DNA of 64,000 nucleotides. Origin: Gemmata massiliana (GTDB taxonomy: Bacteria > Planctomycetota > Planctomycetia > Gemmatales > Gemmataceae). The position numbers and the translations under genes were made by a program. The notes beneath the pieces are model-generated. The model had not been told where the DNA came from, searched no databases, and saw only the letters and a list, made by a program, of their open reading frames with translations. Within the stretch, counting starts at the first letter, position 1, and each line of letters opens with the position of its first letter. The DNA is taken from assembly GCA_000531095.1 (NCBI GenBank), contig HG799466.1, forward strand, positions 410,049-474,048, read 5' to 3'. Below are positions 34,966 through 44,670 of the stretch, piece after piece.

Positions 34966-37098
34966 TCAGTACGTACTCTTGATAAGCGCGTCCGCGACCT
35001 CGGAAGCGTTTTTGAACCGCTGCGTGGGATCTTTGCTCAACAACTTCATCACGACGTCTTCGAGCCACTGCGGGATGTCCGAACGAAGTTTGTAGATCGG
35101 TTTCGGTTCCGCCGAACACACCGCGTAGAGAACCGCGGCCAAGGATTTCTCCGGGAACGGTGGTATGCCGGTGCACAGTGAGTACAACACGCCGCCCAGA
35201 CTGAACAGGTCCGAAGCCACGGTCGCAGGCTGCCCCTGAATTTGCTCCGGGACCATGAAGTAGGGCGTACCGATCAGCCCCCCGGTTTGCGACAGGTTGC
35301 TCCCGTCGGCTCCGTTCCGCGCGAGCCCGAAGTCGGCGATCTTCGCGGTGTTCGTCTCGTATTCCAGGATGATGTTCGCGGGTTTGATGTCGCGGTGAAT
35401 GATCCCCCGCTTGTGAGCCGCGGCTAAACCGAGCGCGATTTGACGCGAGAGCTGGACGACGGTGGTAACGGGCAACGGGTTCTTCTTCTCGATGTACCGA
35501 TCGAGGGCGACGCCCTGGACGTACTCCATCGCGAGGTACGCGATGCCCCCGAGTTCGCGCACCGCGTAAATCGTGATCACGTTCTCGTGCCGGATCGCCG
35601 CGCCCGCCCGGGCCTCACGCGCGAACCGCTCCCGGACCCGCGGGTCCGCGGACGTCTCCGGGGCCAGCATTTTGATCGCCACGAACCGGGCCAGGCTCGG
35701 CTCGTACCCCTTGAACACGATCCCCATCGCCCCGCGCCCGAGGATCTCGCGCAGTTCGTAGTCCCCCAGTTGGCACCCGCTGACCGGGAACTGTTCGAGG
35801 AACCCGGGCCGGAACTCGGGCAGCGTGGGACCGGCTTTGGACCCCGCCGCGCGCCGACCGGTGCCCGCGTCGAGCGTGGCCCCGGCAGAGGACCAGACGT
35901 CGTACTGTGTTTGTGACTGAGGCGCGGGTTGGGGCGGGGACACGTGCCCGGACGGGGCCGGTGTCGGTACCGGACGCGCGTGGGACGGAGGAACTTGACC
36001 GCCGGGCGCGGGCACCGCGCGCGCCTGGGACGGGGGCACCGCACTGCGAGGGACCGGAATCGAGCGCACACCGGACGTGGGCACTGCGCCGCTGAGCCGC
36101 GTGCGGTTCGTCTCCACCGCGAGGTTCACCAGTTCCTGCCCGCCCGCCGTGAGCGCCTCCGCGAAGTTCGGGCAGTCGCGCACGTCGCGGTTCAGCAGCT
36201 CGCCGAAATCGATGATCTTGGGAACGATCCCGCGCATGAACCGGATGAGTTCGGGCTTCGGCAGCCCGTACTGGGTGCGGGCCACGTCGAGTACGTACTC
36301 GAGGACGGTCGGGTGCCGCACCACGGTGTCGAGGCTCGCGAGCAGGCCCGAGAAGTAGAGCAGCTCGGCGCGACGGCTGACCGCTTTTGCGGCCCCGGCG
36401 AGCTGTTCCGGGTTGTGGTGGAAGCGGATCGGCTGGACGATTTCCGGGGGCAACTTCCAGATCGAGAGCAGTTCGGCGGTCACGTCCGCGTGGTTGATAC
36501 CGAACGTTTCCTCCTCGGCCTCGCACGCCTGCGCGAGCAGGTGGTCGCCCCAGCGCTCCGTCATGTCGCGCCAGGCATCAGGGTAGGTCTGTTGGAGCAG
36601 CACCGCTCCCATGTCCCGGAGCAGGCCCGCGACCATGTCGTCGGCGGGCGAGGAACGAGGGGTGCGCGCGGAGAGATCACGCGCGATGATCGCCCCCGCG
36701 ACGGACGTAATTTGGTAGGCCCGCGTTTCCGGGTCCGCGGGACCGGTCTTGATCGCGGGCAGCGACAGCCCGAGCGCCAGCGACCGGACCGGGCCGAGGC
36801 CCAGCACCGTGATCGCGCGCTCCAGCGAGGCGATCGGTTTGCTCAGCCCGTACAGGCACGAGTTGACCGCCTTCAGCAGCTTCGCGCAGAGGGCCGGGTC
36901 TTGCGAGAGCAGACGAACGATCTCATCGGGCTTGCAGTCCGGGCGGCTCGCGGCGCTCACCACCTGGAGCGCGACGGCGGGCGGCGTCGGGAGCCGGCGC
37001 GGATCGAGAACGGTCGCGAGGACCGCGTCGCGCCGGCGGGACCGGGAGTTACTCGGGGCAGGATTTTGGGCGGATAACGTGACTGACACCGAGGCCAT
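34966..37098 (-). CDS. HDOD domain fused to Ser/Thr protein kinase
   Basis: Start ATG at 37098 (MASVSVTLSAQNPAP); the frame is open 30 codons further up. Residues about 25-310 are an HDOD (modified HD) domain: RLPTPPAVALQVVSAASRPD, LLSQDPALCAKLLKAVNSCL, NHADVTAELLSIWKLPPEIV, IRFHHNP. A Pro-rich linker (about 345-415) follows. The kinase has LGRGAMGIVFKGY, VAIKML, HRDIKPANIIL, DFGLARNG and a VPEQ in place of APE. Both parts are intact. Substrates are unknown; HDOD proteins in other bacteria act in signalling. Confidence 0.88.
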   Translation of the reverse strand: MASVSVTLSAQNPAPSNSRSRRRDAVLATVLDPRRLPTPPAVALQVVSAASRPDCKPDEIVRLLSQDPALCAKLLKAVNSCLYGLSKPIASLERAITVLGLGPVRSLALGLSLPAIKTGPADPETRAYQITSVAGAIIARDLSARTPRSSPADDMVAGLLRDMGAVLLQQTYPDAWRDMTERWGDHLLAQACEAEEETFGINHADVTAELLSIWKLPPEIVQPIRFHHNPEQLAGAAKAVSRRAELLYFSGLLASLDTVVRHPTVLEYVLDVARTQYGLPKPELIRFMRGIVPKIIDFGELLNRDVRDCPNFAEALTAGGQELVNLAVETNRTRLSGAVPTSGVRSIPVPRSAVPPSQARAVPAPGGQVPPSHARPVPTPAPSGHVSPPQPAPQSQTQYDVWSSAGATLDAGTGRRAAGSKAGPTLPEFRPGFLEQFPVSGCQLGDYELREILGRGAMGIVFKGYEPSLARFVAIKMLAPETSADPRVRERFAREARAGAAIRHENVITIYAVRELGGIAYLAMEYVQGVALDRYIEKKNPLPVTTVVQLSRQIALGLAAAHKRGIIHRDIKPANIILEYETNTAKIADFGLARNGADGSNLSQTGGLIGTPYFMVPEQIQGQPATVASDLFSLGGVLYSLCTGIPPFPEKSLAAVLYAVCSAEPKPIYKLRSDIPQWLEDVVMKLLSKDPTQRFKNASEVADALIKSTY

Positions 37099-37390
37099 CC
37101 TTCGCACCCGTTTGGCGGCGCAAGAATACGGGGACACGCAACGGTGGGGCACAATAAAGGGGCTGTCAACCGGCCCGAGCGGGCGCACGAACCCGGCGCT
37201 TGAAGTGCGGGCAAGAATTCCGCCGGGGGTACCAGCTTTCGGTCCGGGTCAATAAGGTCGTGAGCCGCCACAGAGCGGAATTCACGCGGCGAAGACGGAA
37301 TAACAAAGTGACAAGTGTGCGTGAGGTTGGGCGCGAAATGGGGCCGCGCGACCATGATTCGCGCGGCCCGAAATTGTTAGTGGTCAACGT

Positions 37391-37492
37391 TTAGTGGCCG
37401 CAGCTGCAACCGCCCGAAGACGCGGTCCGGCACCCCGAGACGGAGGTGAAGGTGACGGCGGCCAAAAGGATCGCGAGGAGGATTTTGTACAT
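37391..37492 (-). CDS. Very small Cys-rich lipoprotein-like peptide
   Basis: The 33-residue product MYKILLAILLAAVTFTSVSG followed by CRTASSGGCSCGH has a signal helix and a lipobox-like VSGC. GGAAGG precedes the ATG by about 6 nt. The Cys/His end (CSCGH) could bind metal. It is short, but the start and signal are convincing. Confidence 0.6.
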   Translation of the reverse strand: MYKILLAILLAAVTFTSVSGCRTASSGGCSCGH

Positions 37493-37695
37493 GAAACGGT
37501 CCTTCCGTGGAGGGCGATAGGAGTACCGGTCGTCGTGACCGGTTCGCTCCCAACTGCGACCTCGGGTCGCGTTCGGGAACAGTGTGGAATATCGGCCCGC
37601 GGTACGCGACGATGGAGATCGAACCGCACCGCTTTTCGCGCGCACGCGGTTCAGGAAGCGGTCATTTCGGTGGTTCCGTTTGTGCGGGTGATGCG

Positions 37696-37998
37696 ATGCA
37701 CTACTTGCTCTTTTACGACGTGGTTCCGGATTACGTGGACCGGCGTGTCCCGCTGCGGGCCGCGCACCTGGCACACGCTTGGGCCGCCGCGGATCGCGGG
37801 GAGTTGGTGCTGGGCGGCGCGCTCGCCGACCCGCCCGACGGGGCCGTGCTACTCTTCAAATGTGACTCACCCGGCCCCGTAGAAACATTCGCGACCAGTG
37901 ACCCTTACGTGACGAACGGCCTGGTGGCGCGTTGGCGCGTGCGCGAGTGGACGACCGTCGCGGGCGAAACCGCGCACAACCCGATCCGAAAGCTGTAG
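37696..37998 (+). CDS. YciI-like protein
   Basis: The ATG at 37696 gives MHYLLFYDVVPDYVDRRVPL, the YciI opening; the open frame runs 63 codons upstream but is not coding-like. The family's HLAHAWAAADRGELVLGGAL (conserved His) and SDPYVTNGLVARWRVREW are present. The 100-residue length is normal. YciI proteins are small ferredoxin-like folds of unclear enzymatic role. Confidence 0.85.
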   Translation: MHYLLFYDVVPDYVDRRVPLRAAHLAHAWAAADRGELVLGGALADPPDGAVLLFKCDSPGPVETFATSDPYVTNGLVARWRVREWTTVAGETAHNPIRKL

Positions 37999-38023
37999 GT
38001 CTCGGAGCGCGAACGTTTCGGGT

Positions 38024-39574
38024 TCACCCTTCCGGGTGCCGGTCGAGTACCTCGCGCACTTTGCGCGCCAGCGCCATTGGTGTGTACGGTTTCTGGAGGA
38101 ACGCGGCGTCCGCGTCCAAAACGCCGTGCCGCACCACGGCATCGTCCGTGTACCCGCTCGTGAACAGCACTTTCAGCCCCGGGTTCTGTCGCCGGAGAGC
38201 TTCGGCCAACTCGCGGCCACTCATCCCGGGCATCACGACGTCGGTTACGAGAAGGTCCACCGCGATACCACCCGAGACCAAGTTCAGCGCGTCCCGGCCG
38301 TCGACCGCGGGCGTCACCGCGTACCCGTAGGTCTGTAGCGCGAGCAGGGCGAAGGTGCGCACGTTGACCTGGTCCTCGACCAAGAGGACGGACTCGGTCC
38401 CGCCCCGCACCACCACCGGTTCGGTCGGCGCGCTCGCGGACGACCCGTCGACCACCGGGAGGTACACTTTAAAGGTCGTGCCGACGCCGAGTTCGCTGTA
38501 CACCTCGATGTGCCCGCCGCTCTGTTTGATGATCCCGTAGGTAGTGGCCAGCCCCAGCCCGGTCCCCTTCCCGATCCCCTTCGTGGTGAAGAACGGCTCG
38601 AAAATGCGCGCCTTCACCTCGGGCGTCATCCCGGACCCGGTGTCCGCGACCGCGGTCATCACGTACCGCCCCGGGCGCACCCCGGCGTGGAGCCGGGCGT
38701 ACTCCTCGCCCAGTTCGACGTCCCGGGTCTCGATGGTCAGGCGCCCGCCGCGCGGCATCGCGTCGCGCGCGTTCACCGCGAGGTTGATGAGCACCTGCCC
38801 CAGTTGTCCGGGGTCCGCGCGCACGCGGCTGACGACCGGGTCGAGCGAGGTATCCAGGACGATGTCCTCCCCGATCAGGCGCCGGAGCAGGCGCCCGGTT
38901 TCGGCGATCACCGTGTTCGGGTCCAGTACCCGCGGTTCCAGCACCGCCCGGCGGCTGAACGCCAATAACTGTGCGGTCAGCCCGGCGGCGCGCTCGCCCG
39001 CGTCGCGGATCGCGTCGAGCGCCGGGCGGTCCGCCGGGGGCACCGTGGGGAGGAGCAGGTCCGAGTACCCGTTGATGACGGTGAGTAGGTTGTTGAAGTC
39101 GTGCGCGACCCCGCCCGCGAGTTGGCCGAACGCCTCCATCTTCTGGGCCTGGCGGAACTGTTCCTCCAGGCGCTTGCGCTCGGTCACGTCCTGGGTGACG
39201 CCGATGATCCCGACGATGTGCCCGTCCGCGTCCAGTGCCGGCTCGCCGCGCACGTTGACCCACTTGATCCGCTCGCCGACGACGAGCCGGTGCTCGATCT
39301 CGAACGGCGTCCCAGCCAGGGCCTGGCGCAGTGCGTCCTCGACCTCCGCCCGGTCCTCGGGGTGGACCTTGCGGGCCAACTCCGCCCCGACGTGCGGGCC
39401 GGGGATGCACTCACAAATTCGGCTCCCCTCTTCCGAACTCACGTACTCGCCGGTGCGCACGTCGTAGGTCCACCCGGCGACGTGCGCCATGCTCTCGGCC
39501 TGGCGCAGTAGCGCCTCGCTCCGGCGCAGGGCTTCCTCGGCCCGGTTCCGCTCGGTCACGTCCCGCACCACCAC
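38024..39574 (-). CDS. Hybrid histidine kinase, C-terminal part (PAS-HisKA-HATPase-REC)
   Basis: This 516-residue frame has a PAS ([20 protein letters not shown]), HisKA with the His in [20 protein letters not shown], an HATPase ([50 protein letters not shown]) and a receiver domain with the Asp in [13 protein letters not shown]. The GTG at 39574 is not a natural start: the PAS sequence before it continues in the frame of the next entry after a shift. It is therefore probably the 3' half of one frameshifted gene with 39556-40326. Confidence 0.82.
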   Translation of the reverse strand: MVVRDVTERNRAEEALRRSEALLRQAESMAHVAGWTYDVRTGEYVSSEEGSRICECIPGPHVGAELARKVHPEDRAEVEDALRQALAGTPFEIEHRLVVGERIKWVNVRGEPALDADGHIVGIIGVTQDVTERKRLEEQFRQAQKMEAFGQLAGGVAHDFNNLLTVINGYSDLLLPTVPPADRPALDAIRDAGERAAGLTAQLLAFSRRAVLEPRVLDPNTVIAETGRLLRRLIGEDIVLDTSLDPVVSRVRADPGQLGQVLINLAVNARDAMPRGGRLTIETRDVELGEEYARLHAGVRPGRYVMTAVADTGSGMTPEVKARIFEPFFTTKGIGKGTGLGLATTYGIIKQSGGHIEVYSELGVGTTFKVYLPVVDGSSASAPTEPVVVRGGTESVLLVEDQVNVRTFALLALQTYGYAVTPAVDGRDALNLVSGGIAVDLLVTDVVMPGMSGRELAEALRRQNPGLKVLFTSGYTDDAVVRHGVLDADAAFLQKPYTPMALARKVREVLDRHPEG

Positions 39575-40326
39575 GGTGTGGAACGAGCGCCCGCCCGCCT
39601 CGCCCCGCGAAACGGTCGCCTCCAGCGGGAACTCCCCGCCCCGGCCCGGCGCCCGCGCGTGCCCGACCGGATTCGGGCCGACAGCGACCCGACTTCAGGG
39701 GCGTCCGCGCCACCACTCGATGAGACGAACTCGTTCGGGATGAAGTCGGTGAGCGGGCGCCCCATCGCGCGCCCCGCCGGGCACCCGAACATGCGCTCCG
39801 CGGCCGGGTTGAACAGACTGACGCGCCGGTTCTCCTCGACCACGATCACCGCGTCCTTTGCGGACTCGATGATCCCGGTCAGCCGCGCCTCCGACTCGGC
39901 CAGTCGGCGCTCGGTCCCGACCTGGCGCAAGATCCGAGCGACCGCTTCCGGGAGGTAGTCGAGGTACTCCAGGGACTTGGTCACGAAGTCCCGGACCCCG
40001 ACGCGCAGCGCCTGAATCACGGTGGCCTCGTTACTGAACCCGGTCACCAGAATCACCGGCAGGTCGTACCCGGCCTCCTTCGCGCGCGCGTAGAAGTCCA
40101 GCCCGTCCGTTCCACCGGGGAGCCGGTAGTCGAGTAGAACGAGGTCGATCGCCCCCTTCGCGACTTCGACCAGCGCCTCTTCCGCGGTCGCGGTGAGTAC
40201 CACAGTGTACCCGGCTTCTTCGAGCCGGCCGCGCTCGAGTTCCGCGATCCCCAAATCGTCCTCGACGACCAGAACGGTAGCGGTCGCGGCGCCGTTCGGT
40301 GCGTTGGCAGCGAGGGAAACAGTCAT
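39556..40326 (-). CDS. Receiver-PAS N-terminal half of the hybrid histidine kinase
   Basis: It contains a receiver domain (VLVVEDDLGIAELERGRLEE, Asp in LVLLDYRLPGGTDG, Lys in FVTKSLEYL) and most of a PAS domain (GIIESAKDAVIVVEENRRVS, FIPNEFVSSSGG). From about 39700 it degenerates (GTRGRRAGAGSSRWRR). The frame used by the next entry reads GHARAPGRGGEFPLEATVSR, the expected end of the same PAS. One indel between about 39640 and 39700, in a GC-rich run, breaks the gene. The intact protein would be about 770 residues: REC-PAS-PAS-HisKA-HATPase-REC. It starts 15 bp after the preceding gene. Confidence 0.8.
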   Translation of the reverse strand: MTVSLAANAPNGAATATVLVVEDDLGIAELERGRLEEAGYTVVLTATAEEALVEVAKGAIDLVLLDYRLPGGTDGLDFYARAKEAGYDLPVILVTGFSNEATVIQALRVGVRDFVTKSLEYLDYLPEAVARILRQVGTERRLAESEARLTGIIESAKDAVIVVEENRRVSLFNPAAERMFGCPAGRAMGRPLTDFIPNEFVSSSGGADAPEVGSLSARIRSGTRGRRAGAGSSRWRRPFRGARRAGARSTPWWCGT

Positions 40327-40341
40327 CTCAATCGGCTCCTG

Positions 40342-40791
40342 CTACGCCCGGTCGTCTTCCCGGGGCACCTTCACAATCGCCAAGAACAACCCGAGGCGTC
40401 GAACCGCCTCGACGAACCGGTCGTACTCGACCGGCTTGGTGACGTAACTGGAGCACCCCAGTTCGTAACACCGTTTCACTTCGCGCGGGTCGTCGGTGGT
40501 GGTCAGCATAATGATCGGGAACTCGTTCGTTTTCGGGTCCGCTTTAAGCTGGCGGAGCACCTCGACCCCGTCCACGCGCGGCATGTTGATGTCCAGGAGC
40601 AGCAACAACGGCCCGTTCGGAACGCGCTCCCGGTACGCACCCTCGCACCGGACGTAGTCGAGCGCTTCTTGCCCGTCTTTCACGTGAACGACCTTGTTGG
40701 CCAGCCCCGCGTCCAGAAGGTTCTGCTGTACCAAGTAGGCGTGTCCTTCGTCGTCCTCGGCGAGCAGGATTACCAGTGCGCGTTCGGCCAT
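40342..40791 (-). CDS. Single-domain response regulator (Rcp1/CheY-like)
   Basis: A complete receiver domain of 149 residues: VILLAEDDEGHAYLVQQNLL, Asp in LLLLLDINMPRVDG, MLTTTDD, and Lys in VTKPVEYDRFVEAVRRL. No output domain. The residues before the phospho-Asp resemble Rcp1-type regulators, often paired with PAS-type kinases. It lies 31 bp downstream of the kinase at 40823 and 15 bp before the hybrid kinase gene, so it is probably phosphorylated by one of them in a phosphorelay. Confidence 0.9.
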   Translation of the reverse strand: MAERALVILLAEDDEGHAYLVQQNLLDAGLANKVVHVKDGQEALDYVRCEGAYRERVPNGPLLLLLDINMPRVDGVEVLRQLKADPKTNEFPIIMLTTTDDPREVKRCYELGCSSYVTKPVEYDRFVEAVRRLGLFLAIVKVPREDDRA

Positions 40792-40822
40792 GAGCCCTCC
40801 TTGGGGCGAAAAACCGGTCCCG

Positions 40823-43228
40823 TTAGCCGGCGCTCCCGGGCACCGGCAGGGTTACGAAAAACGTACTACCCGCGCCCGGGTGCGATTCCACCCACGCGCG
40901 CCCCTGATGGCGCTCCGCGACGCGGGCCACGATCGCCAACCCCAGCCCCTCACCGGAGCCGACCCCGGGGTGCGCCCGCTGGAACGCCTGGAAGATCTTC
41001 TGGCGGTGCGCCGGGGCGATCCCCAGCCCGTTGTCCCGCACGAAATAGGTTCGGAACCCGAGCGGCACGTCGCCCGTTTCGGGCGGCAGGCACCCGACCT
41101 CGATCACCCCGGGCCGGGCCGGGTCCAGGTACGTTAGAGCGTTCCCGATCAGGTTCCCGAACAACTGTTCGAGCGCGGTTCGATCACCGCGCGCGGTGGG
41201 CAGGTCGCCGACCCGGACAGTCGCCCCGCGCTCGGTGACGGTCCCTTGGGCCGCAACCACCACCTGCTCGACGACGCGCGCCAGATCGACGACCTCCCAA
41301 CGATATTCGACCCGGCCGACGCGGGACAGGCGCAACAGGGCATCAATGATCCCGCTCAGCCGGAGAACGGCCGTTTGGATGAATCCGATCGATTTGGCCA
41401 TTTTTCCTTCGAGCAGCGCCCGGCCCCGGGTCCGAACGTCCGGGGGAACGCTTTCTTCGTTGACCAGGGCCGTCAATTGCTGACACCCCTTTTCCAGCTC
41501 CTTGCTGAACCCCTGGAGGTTCACGAGCGGGGACCGGAGATCGTGCGACACGCTGTACACGAACATCTCGTTCTCGGTGTTCTTTTGGGCCAGATCCCGG
41601 TTCGCCTCGGCCAGCGCCGCGCTCCGCTCCCGAACGGCGACCTCGGCCGCCTTTCGCTCGGTAATGTCTTGCACCTGGCCGACGTACATCAGGGGGCGCC
41701 CGTCCGAGCCGCGAACCAGGGCCACGTTCGTCAGCCCCCAGAGAACGTGCCCGTCCTTGTGCCGGTACTGTTTTTCCATTTGGAAGTGGTCGCCCGCTCC
41801 CGCGAGAAGCGCCGCCCGGCGCTCGTAACTTTCGTCCAAGTGATTCGGATGGGTGACGTCGGCCAATCCCAACCCCAGCACATCGTCCGGTTTCGCGTAC
41901 CCGAACATCCGGGCGAAGGCAGCGTTCGCGCGGATGAACCGGTTGTCGAGGTCCGTCAGCACCATCGCCATGTTCGTGGTGTCGAACGCTCCACGAAACA
42001 GCGCCTCCTCTTCGCGCAGAGCGGCGTTCGACCGGTCCAGTTCCGCCGTCCGGATCTGCACCCGCTCCTCCAGTTCCGCGTTCAACCGCCGGACCTCGTT
42101 CTCGGCGCGCTTGCGCTCGGTCAAATCGGTCAGCATCGTGCGGCTCCGCAGGTAGCGCCCGTCGGAGTCACGGACCGACGAGGAGCTGACCAGAACGGGA
42201 AGCGTGGTCCCGTCCGCGCGCACCAGATCGAGTTCGACGCCGACGACCGCGCCCTCTTCCCTCACCCGGTCGAACCCGCGCTGGTACGTGGCACGACTGT
42301 TCGGGCTTACCAGATCGGCGAACCGCCTCCGCCCGAGCACTTCGTCGGCCCCGTACCCGAGCCACCGCAACTCGGTGCGATTGACCGCGACGAGCACCCC
42401 GTCCTGATCGACCGAGTGGTACCCGCACGGGGCGTTGTCGTACAGATCCCGGACCTGCTCCGATGCCCGAGTTAATTCGGCGGCCATCGCCCGAATCGCC
42501 CGATCGACGCTGGCGATCTCGTCGTTCCCCTCTAACGGCGGGGGCAGTGCCCCACCGAGGGCCAACCGGTGCGCGTTGGTTTCCAGCGCGGCGAACCGGC
42601 GCGCGATGCTCCGGTGGAACACGTACCCGAGGGTGAACGTGCTCGCGGCGACGAGAAGCCCTCCGAACACAAACAAGTGATTGAGCCGGACCCGCGACCG
42701 CTCCAGTGCGGCCAACCGGTCTCGGTCGAGGCGCTCTTCCTTTTCCAGAAATGCTTTTACCGCCTGACGGAACTCGGCCATGAGCACGTTCCCGCGCCCG
42801 GTTTGTACTCGCTTGACGGCTTCCTCAACAGCCCCTCCCTGAAGCAACTTCTCAACGTCCCGCTGCCACGCGAACAAGTTAGTCCCTCGCCCCCGGAGCA
42901 CCCGGGCGCGCTCGGCCTGTTCCGGGTTGTCCTTCACGAGTTCGTCGAGGTCGTTGAACTGCTCCGGCAAGTCCCGGAGAGCGTCCCGAAAGGGTTGCGC
43001 GAAACTCGGATCGCCCGAAATGACGTACCCGCGAACCGAGGCGTGGGCGTCCGCAACGGTGCCGTGAATCTCGTGTGTGCGGGCGATCACGTCTTTGGTG
43101 TGAGCGGCCCACCGCTCGGCGTCCTCGTGGTCGCGCTGAAACCGAACGGCGGCAACGAAGAAGACGAGTTGTAACAGTAGGGGCAGGGCGATGAGAACCA
43201 GCCCCTTCTGAAACACGGTCAGATTCAC
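40823..43228 (-). CDS. CHASE3-HAMP-PAS sensor histidine kinase
   Basis: The GTG at 43228 starts MNLTVFQKGLVLIALPLLLQ, a membrane helix. Residues about 35-185 form a CHASE3 sensor (HEIHGTVADAHASVRGYVIS, FRQAVKAFLEKEERLDRDRL), then a second helix (HLFVFGGLLVAASTFTLGYV), HAMP, and two PAS domains (DNAPCGYHSVDQDGVLVAVN; FDTTNMAMVLTDLDNRFIRA). The kinase core has the His in YSVSHDLRSPLVNLQGFSKE and an HATPase with RDNGLGIAP and GEGLGLAIVARVAERHQGRA. It senses an extracytoplasmic signal that is not identifiable. It heads an operon with a CheY-like regulator and a hybrid kinase. Confidence 0.9.
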   Translation of the reverse strand: MNLTVFQKGLVLIALPLLLQLVFFVAAVRFQRDHEDAERWAAHTKDVIARTHEIHGTVADAHASVRGYVISGDPSFAQPFRDALRDLPEQFNDLDELVKDNPEQAERARVLRGRGTNLFAWQRDVEKLLQGGAVEEAVKRVQTGRGNVLMAEFRQAVKAFLEKEERLDRDRLAALERSRVRLNHLFVFGGLLVAASTFTLGYVFHRSIARRFAALETNAHRLALGGALPPPLEGNDEIASVDRAIRAMAAELTRASEQVRDLYDNAPCGYHSVDQDGVLVAVNRTELRWLGYGADEVLGRRRFADLVSPNSRATYQRGFDRVREEGAVVGVELDLVRADGTTLPVLVSSSSVRDSDGRYLRSRTMLTDLTERKRAENEVRRLNAELEERVQIRTAELDRSNAALREEEALFRGAFDTTNMAMVLTDLDNRFIRANAAFARMFGYAKPDDVLGLGLADVTHPNHLDESYERRAALLAGAGDHFQMEKQYRHKDGHVLWGLTNVALVRGSDGRPLMYVGQVQDITERKAAEVAVRERSAALAEANRDLAQKNTENEMFVYSVSHDLRSPLVNLQGFSKELEKGCQQLTALVNEESVPPDVRTRGRALLEGKMAKSIGFIQTAVLRLSGIIDALLRLSRVGRVEYRWEVVDLARVVEQVVVAAQGTVTERGATVRVGDLPTARGDRTALEQLFGNLIGNALTYLDPARPGVIEVGCLPPETGDVPLGFRTYFVRDNGLGIAPAHRQKIFQAFQRAHPGVGSGEGLGLAIVARVAERHQGRAWVESHPGAGSTFFVTLPVPGSAG

Positions 43229-43894
43229 GGGACCACCGTCGAATGCGGAGAGCAGGCAGTTTCGGAGCGGGGCGCCGGCGAACCGGTTCCTGTGACAATA
43301 GAGAGTCACAAACGAGTGGGCCGAAACCGGCGACAAGCGGAGGCGCCGGCGGAGCGCATCTCCCGACACAGCGTACTCATAGGATTACAACCGCAATCGG
43401 ATAGCGCGCCAAGTGAGAATCTCGAACGTATGAATCCTATTGTTTCAATAACAATAAATTCACCCCGAGACAGAATTAAGTGACACGACCTTCTCAACGG
43501 GTGAACGTGTTCGCGCGCGGGGACTCCGGCACGCGGGGAACGCTGCGTGCGAACCCTCTCCAATTCCAAACCACTTTTGGCCCCGACATGCGCCGCCAAA
43601 ATCTTCAAAATTACAACGTCGTGACTTACGAACGACTGCGCGTGCGCGAAGTGTTTTCGGTAGGATCCGTGAACCGGCGCGAACCGATCCAGCGCTATTG
43701 TGCAGCGACTCTAATACCCGTTGGTGGTCGATTGATAGGGGTGGTAGAAGGGACGGAGGTACTATCAAGTCGAGTGCGTGGTAGGACAAGGCCCACGATT
43801 GGCACACTTCAGAATGGATGTGGTCCGCTCACAACGGGAGCGGACCACAAGACGTCGACAAACCGCAATTCGTTTCGCACCCTTCGCCAAAAGG
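43229..43894. other. Intergenic stretch of about 665 bp
   Basis: No convincing gene. The part from 43380 to 43480 is AT-rich and contains ATTGTTTCAATAACAAT, a short inverted repeat. A strong hairpin sits at 43819-43849. The frame at 43480-43962 has no coding-like composition. Confidence 0.45.
43819..43849 (-). terminator. Hairpin downstream of a minus-strand small gene
   Basis: TGTGGTCCGCT pairs with AGCGGACCACA (11 bp) with a 9-nt loop. It is 45 bp past the end of the gene at 43895-44092. T-runs are absent. Confidence 0.55.
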
Positions 43895-44092
43895 CTATGT
43901 CGCTTCCGGTGCGTTCAGTACGGTGCGGATCTCGCGCCACAAAGCAAGTTCTAACTCGGTGAACGGCCGATCCGGGCGGTAGCGCAATGCGACTTCGTAA
44001 GCGGCCCGGGTGAGCCGGGCGACGAGCGCCTCGGTGTCCCCACCGGTAACCGCGTCCCGTCCCACATCAGAAAGCACGACGCGCGCGACCAT
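43895..44092 (-). CDS. Small hypothetical protein
   Basis: The 65-residue protein MVARVVLSDVGRDAVTGGDT continues with helical, charged sequence (ALVARLTRAAYEVALRYRPD, ELALWREIRTVLNA). The start is preceded by GAGGAGCTTGCG, a strong ribosome site. A hairpin follows its stop. No family is recognised, but start, composition and terminator support a real gene. Confidence 0.55.
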   Translation of the reverse strand: MVARVVLSDVGRDAVTGGDTEALVARLTRAAYEVALRYRPDRPFTELELALWREIRTVLNAPEAT

Positions 44093-44670
44093 CGCAAGCT
44101 CCTCGATTCACTCGCCGGTTACGTCCACCAGAATCCGCCGCACCGTTCCAATCACATCGCGTGAAAAAACACTGCTCGCACCGCCCGCGGCGCTCCTCTA
44201 ACGCCACCGAGCAATGATGTGTCTCACGGCCGCGCGCCGAATGCTCTCTCCTTCACTCAGCGCGCCAACGGTGCGAGCAGATGACGAGTAGTGGGCACTT
44301 CTTCCCACTATACTTTTGCACGAACGCGACCCACCGATTCTCCGGTCGAGTCACGCCACAATCCTTTTCCAGTCAACTTGTTGCAACTCGATTACAAAAT
44401 AGATCACTAAATTCATCGCATTTGTAATTTACCCGACGACCTCAATGCGGTCAACCGGTCCCACGTCGATTTGGGCGCCGTGGAGATTACTCCGTCAAGT
44501 TAAGGCGGTGCAGCCAAGAGCGGCCCCGAAACCGGTGCTACGGGCTACAAACAGTGAGCCCGATCCGTCACGCCGAGATTGTCGTTGGGAAGTGCGTGTG
44601 TGAACGAAACTGAGGTCACCCCCTGCGAGCACAGAATGGAGCCGCCACGAAGTAGCGACAGCACGAGCGC
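44093..44670. other. Intergenic stretch of about 580 bp
   Basis: No gene, RNA or strong repeat is seen. Locally AT-rich around 44310-44440. Confidence 0.4.

Noticed and set aside
43480-43962. A 160-residue frame in a gene-poor stretch.
   Set aside because: It crosses a hairpin and runs into the 3' end of a better supported minus-strand gene at 43895.
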